Assembly (NCBI RefSeq): GCF_020497125.1
Contig: NC_059075.1
Coordinates: 106,865,222 to 106,929,221 of the forward strand
Length of the DNA stretch: 64,000 nt
Direction: 5' to 3'
DNA from: Mauremys mutica
Taxonomy: Eukaryota > Chordata > Testudines > Geoemydidae
Of the stretch, positions 55,906-64,000 are shown piece by piece. A model generated the notes under the pieces. It worked only from the letters and a program-made list of their open reading frames with translations, was not told the DNA's origin and did not search any database. The position numbers and the translations under genes are program-made. Every line of letters starts with the position of its first letter. Within the stretch, counting starts at the first letter, position 1.

Positions 55906-58841
55906 ATTCATTTAATCAGAAAGTTAAATATATGACCAAGAACAATTACAGCGTACAAACAAAATAGTTAATGTACCTGGATTCTAATAATATATGTATA
56001 AACATCACTGCCTAAGGGGTAACAGTAAGTAAATCAGGCATGTAGTTAACTATTTGGGTTTGTGAAATTAGCGGTACCCACAATGGAAACAGTGTGATTA
56101 CACTATATGTGCAATGTAACTATGCTGTAATTATGCTTCCCTCATTATATGACCAAACCATCAAGATGTGCACGTTTAGACAAAGCAAATTATGATTTTA
56201 GTGTTAGAAACCTTGTCCTACCTTATCTGTTTCTCTTTTTTTGGCCATAAGTTTCTCTCACTAGTCTAAATTCTAGATTGTAAACTTTTTGGTACTGCCA
56301 GCTCATTTCAAGATGTTGATGCTTGAATGTATTCACACACTGAAACGTGATGTGACCTAGTAATAGAAACTAAACCAAAGTTATCACCAGAAAGGTATGA
56401 TCAGGGCACTTAACCTTAATGAGGTGAGCAATGACCAACCCAGACTGACACCAGTCAGATAAGTAATTTTAGGCAGAAGTTTAAAAAAGGTGGGGGAGTT
56501 GTGATTTTCTATGGAAAATACTCAGCTCATATCAGAGCCATTTGTTAATTCAATTTGGCAGAAGTTCCATGTTTCTTTACATTATCAGCACATTCAGAAA
56601 CCAAAGCAGGATCAGCTAATGGTAATGGAGCAAAATGGTCATACATAATTCTTTCAATGGGATTTCTTTTTAAAGCTGCTGTTGTATGGAACCAGAGCAA
56701 TAGCAGCACATTTCTCTGGTAAACACATGTTTTCAGTACAGCTGTTGCTACTTGTTTACTCTGAAAAAAAATGCAGTGAATAATGGAACACAGGAACTGT
56801 AACATACCGTACATTTATAGCTGAATGCTCTGTATAAAGTTGGTTATTTCATCAGAGCAGTGCCAATAACACGTGCTTGTTCTGAAATCACGTCTCATGA
56901 GGGATAGAACAGCAAGTTTTATATTCACCCACCAAACAACAGCTTTTCAAATATTATATGCAAGTGAAGAGGCTACTTATAGCAAGAGATCAACCAATAT
57001 TGTAAGCTCTTTGAGTGCGCGTTTGTACAACATCTAGCACAACTGGGCCCCAATCTCGACTGGGGAGTTTGGGTGCTATTACAATAATTAAACTGGAACC
57101 ATTTATCCAAATATATTTGATTTTAGGAATCTGACTCCAAATCATACCCACTGCTGCTACCGTATTGCAAAGTCAAATCAAAATGCACCACTGGGCTTTG
57201 CCCATCTCCACTACTGATTAAAGGGCCAAATTTGCCACCTTTACTTGTGTTGAGTAGCACTGTAAGGTGGTGGCCTCTCTCACCAACCCATGGAAGAAGC
57301 AGTGCCACATCTGAGTTCATTTCAGGACCTTGTCTCAGAAAATTTTCTATTATTCAATCACAAACACAAAAAACCAAAAATTTCTTCGGCCAACATGGGC
57401 TTCTCTTTCAAAGGCTTTCCCCTTGCCTCTCCTAGTCCCCAGAAAGAGGACATGCCCTTACCTTAAATCCCTTGCAGCATTATATGACTGGCCTTAAGCC
57501 TTTCCTGGCTGTTAAACCCTATCACAAGCACCTTTCTCTGTGAGAAGGTCCACTGACTTCAAGTGAAGCGGCCCATGAGTGCTCAGCACCTCTAAAGGTC
57601 AGGACATTTTATTTGGATTGAGGCACCTAATCTTAGGCCCCCAAGTTTGAACAGTTTGGCTATGCTGTAGATTTTTCCATATAAAACTTTTTTCAAAGCA
57701 TTGGTTATTCATAAAAAGTAAGAACTCAAGGGAAATGCACTAAATTTTCTCCTTGCATGTCTGTGTCCATATAGACATAGTTTGGCCCACAACAGAAGTT
57801 TACGGTTCAGCTTCAGTGCTGCAAAAGGAACTATATAGATGGACCCCTATGCCTGGGCATAGACCCATTGTCTTTACTGAGGCTCCACTCAGACATAGGG
57901 ATCTGTCAATAAAGTTCTCCACAAAATCAAGGCATAGGTGGCAGCATTCAGAATCGAGCTCTCCTCAAGTTCTCCAAGTATAAGATAGCTGTTAAAATAT
58001 AGTCAGTAGTTTAACATCTTTTCTCAGGTAGAAGACAATATGACCCATTGGGAAGACCTTATATACCAAAATAAAGCCATTGTCATGGCTTACTGCACTG
58101 AAAAAAAGTTCAAGGGTGAATTGAAGACAATAGGGGTTTTGCCATTGACTTGAGTGTGTGTGTGTGTGGGGAAATCAGGATTTTACTCCAGATGTTTATA
58201 CATGCTCCACAACCATCACCACAACATTTGTGCCCTTTAGTGATGTCCGAAGTGGGAAGAAGAAAAATAAATAGCTTATGAAATGCCCCAATGAATTTCA
58301 TGCCTTTCCATGAGGAGCATGATTTACACATGTTACAAAATCAGCAAGCACACAAAATGACTTTTGCTGATATGGAGAAGCTACATCTGTACTATTCCCA
58401 TGCCACATCTTACCCCAAGTCTAGGATTCCAAGGTAATATTGGATCAGAAAACCGAAATAAGGAGCAGGGGGCTGCCCTCAGCTATGTGGCCTGGAGAGG
58501 AGCAAGAATTAGGGCACACATTATTCCTGTAATTTTAAACCTGCTGATGTTCTTCCATGCCTTCTCTGCACATAGGGGCTCCATCAGATAACTGAGGAGT
58601 AGCGACTCTCTGCAGCATGCCTCTTTAGAAATCCATAGGATATCTAAATAAAAATCCATCTGGGACTTACAGTGTTAACTGCCAGGGGGAGTTCCCTCTG
58701 TGGTGTCTTCTGCTCAGTGGTATGCACATCAAATGGGAGCATGATGGTTCAGAAACAAGTCATGCTTCTCAGCATGAAGGCTTTGATATTGTAGGGGAAA
58801 GCCCCTAACTCCCCACAGGATCTTGAGCACAAACTCTCCAC
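55906..58841. other. unassigned non-coding DNA with minor relics
   Basis: An L3/MIR tail sits at about 56995-57090 ('tagcacaactgggccccaatctcgactgggg'). A piece of the old palindromic repeat is near 57560-57655 ('gagtgctcagcacctctaaagg'). A (TG)n run lies at 58152-58168. No gene. Confidence 0.35.
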
Positions 58842-60130
58842 CAGTGATTTCCCTACACCCCCCCCCAGGGGGGGTGTACACCCCCCCTGAATTTTCCCAA
58901 CACCCCCCCAGTTTTGTGAGCTAGTTACATACCAATTTAGTGACTGTTTGGAAATCTGAATTTAAACTGAAACATTAATACACACTTTAAAAGCTTACAC
59001 ATATTTTATCATACACTGTATATCTGAAAAAGTATAATAGATTTGAAAAGTATGAACATAGACTAGCTTCCTTGCTTCCTTATACAGCTGTTGTTTTTTA
59101 TGATGTCAGTGCATTCATTTCGGTGATGTTGGCCAACCTAATAATTTCAAATGATGATTTGTAAGCAAAGTCTAAATGAGCTCTCCCTGACAGCTAGTGA
59201 TGAGCTGGGGGCTAAGGCTTCAGGGCCAGATTATATTTACATTCACACCTAATCTACCTAGGTATCCAGCAAACAGAGCTGTGTTGTCCGAGTGATAGAT
59301 TTTGGCTGGGGTTGGGTTACAAACCACTTGGGGGCAAGGGGGGATGAATTGTTGTTGTTATTGTATGAGTAAAGGGCAGTAGAACTGTACTTAGCCTGTG
59401 ATGATTTGAAGGCATCAAGAGAGAGGGTGGGGACCTGTCCCTCTCCACTGTTTAAAGACAGAGCTGATTAGGCTCCATAGATAGTCTTTTGTTTTGTTAA
59501 GTGACCACTGCAGCTGAAATCACTGACAATCAGGTCTAAGTGCTTAGTCCTGTTGTGGGGACAATGTTCCTGTGGGTACAGTCTTTTTGTGTAAGAGACA
59601 GCCCAGACTGCACTAGCAGTGAGGTTCCCCACTGAGAGCTCAGCTGAAATCACTGAGAGCTGGTGGAACCTCAAGAGACCAACTCGCAGAGGTCACAGTG
59701 GTAGGTGACAGCAGAAGGTGACTGTGCAGGGCCATTGGCAACAGAGTGGTGGAGTGAACAGTGGCACAACGAACAGCCGTGGCCAGAGCGAACTGGGCCT
59801 TTTTGTCCCCCACCTGGAAGGTGTACTCACGTGAAAGCACCTCTGAACTCTGAATCTCCACTGACCAAGGACAACTCCGGTGAGTAGAGTGCGGTGGAGG
59901 GAAAAGTGAGGGGCATGTTAAATAAACGTTTGTTGGACTATATTTTAGTCACTTTGCTCCAGAATGCTAGATTTGTGACTGGGAATGGAAACTTATATAA
60001 ATATGTTTCCCAGTAGGCCAAGATTTTAAAAATGCAGTATTTGCCAAGGTTGTTATCTCACATTGTTGCTATCTCGAGAGGTCATTATGTTGGGGAGTTT
60101 CTGTACTAAACATTTTTATTATAATTAATT

Positions 60131-61320
60131 TTTACATAAGCATGGTCATACTGGGTCAGACCCATGGTCCACATAGCCCAGTATCCTGTCTTCCGAAAGT
60201 GGTCCAGCCCAGGTGCTTCAGAGGGAATCAACAGAACAGGGAATCATCAAGTGATCCATCCCCTGTTGCCCATTCCCAGCTTCTGGCAAACAGGCTAGAG
60301 ACACTCAGAGCATGGCATTGCATCCCTCTCATCCTGGCTAATAGCCACAGATGGACCTGTTCTCCAGGAATTTATCTAGTTCTTTTTAAAATCCTGTTAT
60401 AATTGTGGTCTTCACAGCATCCCCTGGCAAAGAGTTCCCTGGGTTGACTTTATATTGTGTGAAGAAGTACTTCCTTTTGTTTGTCATTGGGTGACTGCTA
60501 GTTCTTGTGTTATGTGAAGGATTAAATAAAATTTCCTTATTCACTTTCTTCGCACCAGTCAAGATTTTGTAGACCTCTATCATATCCCCCCTTAGTCATC
60601 TCTTTTCTAAGCTGAAAATTCCCAGTCACTTTAATCTCTCCTCCTGTTTCATACCCCTCATCATTTTAGTTGTCCATCTCTGTACCTTTTCCAATTCCAA
60701 TATATATATTTTAGGATGGGTGACCAGATCTACACACACTATTCAAGGTGTGCATGTACCATGGATTTATATAGAGGCAATATGATATTTTCTGTCTTAT
60801 TATCTATTCCTTTCCTAATGATTCCCAACATTGTTTGCTTTTGTGACTGTTGCTGCACATGGAGTGGATGTTTTCAGAGATCTATCCACAATGACTCCAA
60901 GATCTCTTCCTTGAGTGTTCACAGCTAATTCAGATGCCATCATTTTGTATGTATAGTTGAGATTGCTTTCCAATGTGCATTACTTTGCATTTATCAACAT
61001 TGAATTTAATTTGCCATTTTGTTGCCCAGTCACCCAGTTTTGTGAGATCCCTTTGTAGCTCTTCGCAGTCTGCCTGGGACTTAACTATCTTGAATAGTTT
61101 TGTATCATCTGCAAATTTTGCCACCTCACTGTTTATCCATTTTTCCAGATGAATATGTTAAATAGGACTGGTCCCAGTACTGACCCCTCAAGGATACCAC
61201 TATTTCTCTCTCTCCATTCTGAAAACTGATAATTTATTCCTACCCTTTGTTTCCCATCTTTTAACCAGTTACTGATCCATGAGAGGATCTTCCCTCTTAC
61301 CCCATGATGGCTTACTTTTC
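60131..61320 (-). pseudogene. CR1 LINE insertion with reverse transcriptase remains
   Basis: Minus-strand CR1 whose 3' end is at 60131 (plus strand ACATAAGCATGGTCATACTG), the same subfamily as 46068-46365. Frames: 60386-60583 (MIEVYKILTGAKKVNKEILF, the region after the polymerase) and 60930-61124 (FADDTKLFKIVKSQADCEEL). FADD is the CR1 form of the reverse-transcriptase YXDD active site, so the catalytic motif survives, though frames are broken. 5'-truncated near 61320, where it meets hAT text (AAAAGTCAATTTAAATTAAA). Confidence 0.88.
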
Positions 61321-61452
61321 AAAAGTCAATTTAAATTAAATACATTTTTCTTAAATTATATATTTTTTTAGAAATCTGGATCTGTTATGTGTTTTGGTGT
61401 AACTTGCATTTTCCTAATGTTAAATTTGCATTATCCTAACAAAACATTTACT
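60537..61452. repeat. tandem duplication, copy 1
   Basis: 916 bases from TTATTCACTTTCTTCGCACC to the next TTATTCAC at 61453. It spans part of the CR1 and, beyond 61320, ~130 bases of hAT sequence ('gttatgtgttttggtgtaacttgc'). Confidence 0.9.
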
Positions 61453-62536
61453 TTATTCACTTTCTTCACAGCAGTCAAGATTTTATAGACCTTTAGCATA
61501 TCCCCCCTTAGTCATCTCTTTTCTAAGCTGAAAATTCCCAGTCATTTTAATTTCTTCTCCTGTTTCATACCCCTAATCATTTTAGTTGCCCATCTCTGTA
61601 CTTTTTGCATTTCCAGTATGTCTTTTTTGGGATGAGGTAACCAGATCTGCACACAGTATTCAAGGTGTACATGTGCCATGGATTTATATAGAGGCAATAT
61701 ATTTTCTGTCTTACTATCTATCCCTTTCTTAAAAAAAGCAAAGGTTTCAGAGTAGCAGCCGCGTTAGGCTGTATTGCAAAAAGAACATAAGCTTTCGTGG
61801 GCTACATCCAATGAAGTGGACTGTAGCCCACAAAAGCTTATGCTCAAATAAATTTGTTAATCTCTAAGGTGCCACAAGTGCTCCTGTTCTTTTTAAAAAA
61901 GCAAACAGAATGTTGGGAATCACTGACTGCCGCTGCACACTGAGTGGATGTTTTCAGAGAACTATCCACAATGACTGCAAGATCTTTCTTGAGTGTTAAC
62001 AGCTAATTCAGACTCCTTCATTTTGCATGTATAGTTGAGATTGTTTTCCAGTGTACATTACTTTGCATTTATCAACATTAAATTTCATCTGCCATTTTTG
62101 TTGCCCAGTCACCCAGTTTTATGAGATCCCTTTGTAATTCTTCGCCGTCTGCCTGGGACTTAACTATCTTGAATAGTTTTGTATCATCTGCAAATTTTGC
62201 CACCTCACTGTTTACCCATTTTTCCAGATCATTTATGAATATGTTGAACAGCACTGGTCCCAGTACCGACCCCTCAGGGATACCACTATTTATCTCTCTC
62301 CATTCTGAAAACTGATAATTTATTCCTACCCTTTGTTTCCCATCTTTTAACCAGTTACTGATCCATGAGAGGACTTTCCTCTTACCCCATGATGGCTTAC
62401 TTTTCAAAAGTCAATTTAAATTAAATACTTTTTTTTTAAATGTATATTTTTTTAGAAATCTAGACCTGTTATGTGTTTTGGTGTAACTTGCATTATTCTT
62501 ATGTTAAATTTGCATAATCCTAACAAAACATTTACT
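61453..62536. repeat. tandem duplication, copy 2
   Basis: 1084 bases beginning TTATTCACTTTCTTCACAGC and ending where hAT text runs on at 62537 (TTATTCATATC). Longer than copy 1 by 168 bases, which is accounted for by the retroposon (61743-61894) with its target duplication and small indels. Its CR1 frame 62078-62407 (minus) keeps SGIPEGSVLGPVLFNIFIND and FADDTKLFKIVKSQAD. Confidence 0.9.
61743..61894 (+). mobile_element. hairpin retroposon with 11-bp target duplication
   Basis: Lies between AAAAAAGCAAA at 61732-61742 and 61895-61905. Head GGTTTCAGAGTAGCAGCCGC, a short sense arm ('cataagctttcgtgggctac'), then a longer inverted arm ('gtagcccacaaaagcttatgctcaaataaatttgtt', 'aggtgccacaagtgctcc') ending in TTCTTTTT. 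Same plan as 21016-21186, with the first arm shortened. Confidence 0.8.
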
Positions 62537-62636
62537 TTATTCATATCTCTTTTATATCTCATTGGTCCTGACACCCCCCCTGTAAATTCGAACACCCCCC
62601 CTAATTTCAATTCCTGGGGAAACTACTGCTCTCCAC

Positions 62637-63015
62637 TTCTTCCACAAGGCCAGTCACCCCTCCCGCCTGAAGGGGAGAATATCGCCGAAGAACTGTAGAT
62701 ATTTTAATTTGATTTTTTCCATCCCCTTCTGTGTATTTTTCCAGTGTAGCATGGAGCCCAGAGGGTTAGAAAAAAGTCAGATCTGAGTCTTCTGAACTGC
62801 GGTTGTATTTTCAATGGTGACATATACTGTGTTCTACCTCTGCATTGAATTAATACTACAATACAAATCCTCTCACTTGTTACTGTATTTGTGTAATGTG
62901 CAAATTCAACATGAATGGTTATTTGAGAGAATCTAATCTAATCCATTTCCAAAGAACATCAGGTTTTAATCTAAAAAAAAAAAATCGCTCTCTAGTATAG
63001 AGCCCAGATGAGTAA
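62637..63015. other. unassigned non-coding DNA
   Basis: Flank to the right of the hAT element; a poly-A run at 62974-62985. No gene. Confidence 0.4.
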
Positions 63016-63120
63016 GGCCTGGTCGACACTAAAAAGTTAGGTTGACCCATCTATGTTGCTCAGGGGTGTCTACATCAGCTTAGGTAGTGTCTACAATGAA
63101 ATGCTACAGCGGTGCAACAG
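63016..63120. mobile_element. Harbinger-type MITE fragment
   Basis: TAA followed by GGCCTGGTCGACACTAAAAA at the left, then 'taggtagtgtctacaatgaaatgctacagcggtgca', inverted relative to 15116-15401. Only one end is present. Confidence 0.6.
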
Positions 63121-63440
63121 TAGGGTTGCCAATAGAGTGACCAGATAGCAAGTGTGAAAAATCAGGACAGTGAGTGGGAGGTAATAGGAGCCTATATAAG
63201 AAAAAGCCCCAAATATCAGGACTGTCCCTATAAAATCAGGACATCTGCTCACCCTAGTTACCAACTTTCTAATTCCAGAAAACGGAACACCTTCGCCCTG
63301 CCCGCTGCCTCATCCCTTCCCTGAGGCCCTGCCCCTACCTCGCCCCTTCCCAAGGCTCCATCCCCGCTCACTCCATTCCCCCTCCCTGCATCGCTTGCTC
63401 TCCTCCACCCTCGCTCACATGCTCATTTTCACTGCAAGGC
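63121..63440. repeat. pyrimidine-rich repeat hosting the MITE
   Basis: Outside the MITE the text 'tagggttgccaa' continues with 'ctttctaattccagaaaacggaacacc' and a C-rich run to about 63410 ('cctgcccgctgcctcatcccttccctgagg'), a recurrent turtle repeat as I recall it. Confidence 0.5.
63133..63256. mobile_element. 124-bp hAT-like MITE
   Basis: Ends TAGAGTGACCAGATAG and ACATCTGCTCACCCTA are inverted (TAGRGTGASCAGAT). Flanks GTTGCCAA (63125-63132) and GTTACCAA (63257-63264) match 7 of 8 bases. The inside reads 'gtgtgaaaaatcaggaca' and, inverted, 'ggactgtccctataaaatcaggac'. Confidence 0.8.
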
Positions 63441-63857
63441 CCAAACATGCATATTTACTGTTTTGACAGATGTATTATGCACGTTCAGGTTTTATTTGTT
63501 ACAGGATGCTAGAGGTGGCAGCAAAATAGACAAAAAGGGTAATTTTTTAAATAATGAAATTTCAGAAAGGTTTTCATGATTCTTTCACTCCCATCTTCCC
63601 ATTTTTCGTAACCAGCTCCATGTTTTTTGTTCACTAAAGTTATTGTAAATTTATGTATTTAGGACCAGACATCACAGTTGCAATGGTTCCATTAAAGGTC
63701 CACTCCAAGTACAAATCCATAAAGCATAACCACAGAAATGCACACCTGTCCAGATACCTATATAATTAAATCTGTAGAAACGGACTCCTACACCTACATG
63801 CAGATACACACGTGAATTTATGTGTACACATCTAGCATGCACTAACGCATATACTTC

Positions 63858-64000
63858 CACATTATTTATTATTATAATTGTTGTTTAGTGCCTAGAGACC
63901 TCAACTAAGATCAGGGCTCCAGGCTGGTAGGTGCTGGACATACACAAAAAAAGAGAGACTGCAACAAAGAGTTTATAATGTAGCTAGACAAAGGTGGGGA
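63858..64000 (+). repeat. L3/CR1-like LINE tail, cut by the window edge
   Basis: 'cattatttattattataattgttgtttagtgcctagagacctcaac' then 'gggctccaggctggtaggtgctggacatac' and 'agagtttataatgtagctagac' follow the family opening seen at 20203. Continues past the window. Confidence 0.65.

Larger units (their letters stand above)
58842..62628. mobile_element. composite hAT element, 3.8 kb, with nested CR1 and duplication
   Basis: Bounded by a perfect 8-bp duplication CTCTCCAC (58834-58841 and 62629-62636). Ends CAGTGATTTCCCTA and TGGGGAAACTACTG are inverted with a few mismatches. Just inside each end are C7-8 tracts in the same orientation, ACACCCCCCCTG-type twice at 58881-58911 and twice at 62570-62601. 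The left body (58920-60130) has no transposase that I can recognise. Inside lie a CR1 insertion, a tandem duplication and a hairpin retroposon, listed separately. Confidence 0.85.

Noticed and set aside
58881..62601. CRISPR-like or satellite array suggested by repeated C-tracts
   Set aside because: There are only two pairs of tracts, one at each end of a single transposon, with no regular spacers.

Overview
This 64 kb window looks like non-coding vertebrate nuclear DNA, most likely from a turtle (a hidden-necked turtle is my best guess). The main evidence is the repeats: several CR1 LINE fragments with the sauropsid 3' end; a tRNA-headed SINE with a CR1-like tail at 46421-46615 that resembles the turtle SINE family; PIF/Harbinger-type elements whose ends read GGGTATGTCTA and which lie between TTA/TAA target duplications; several hAT elements with 8-bp target duplications; a Tc1/mariner-like MITE; a solo LTR; and old MIR/L3-type relics. 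Nothing bacterial or phage-like is present. The taxon call rests on remembered repeat families, not on a search.

I find no convincing protein-coding gene. Open frames longer than about 60 codons are chance frames, frames through GC-rich repeats, or decayed transposon proteins. The recognisable ones are a CR1 endonuclease piece at 5846-6385, CR1 reverse transcriptase pieces on the minus strand at 30443-30736 and 60130-62410, and hAT transposase C-terminal pieces in opposite orientations at 38115-38360 and 38513-38930. One short minus-strand frame (22244-22377) ends at a good splice donor and is listed as a weak exon candidate. The window is best read as a gene desert or part of a very large intron.

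Layout. 1-9 kb: LTR-like repeat, old L3/MIR relics, CR1 3' end, a fold-back MITE, the CR1 endonuclease piece, and an enhancer-like unique block at 7.2-7.7 kb. 9-22 kb: Harbinger MITEs (9067, 15116, 20687), AT-rich fold-back repeats, a hairpin retroposon at 21016. 22-29 kb: weak exon candidate, a 1.5 kb Harbinger-type element at 25911-27415 with a duplicated tRNA-Val-like pseudogene inside it, then AT-rich unique DNA. 29-39 kb: GC-rich hAT MITE with internal repeats (29283-29742), CR1 ends, a small hAT MITE (33188-33316), a solo LTR (35967-36434) and head-to-head hAT remnants. 39-58 kb: mostly unique DNA, then direct-repeat copies at 43.7-44.8 kb, a GC-rich repeat with a nested hAT MITE, CR1 and SINE ends, another hAT MITE at 48042 and a mariner-like MITE at 55734.

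58.8-62.6 kb is the most elaborate part: one hAT element bounded by a perfect 8-bp duplication (CTCTCCAC), carrying a CR1 insertion. The CR1/hAT junction was then tandemly duplicated, and the second copy has a micro-inversion and a hairpin retroposon insertion. The order of these events can be read from the sequence. The last 1.4 kb holds more MITEs and the start of an L3-type relic that runs off the window.
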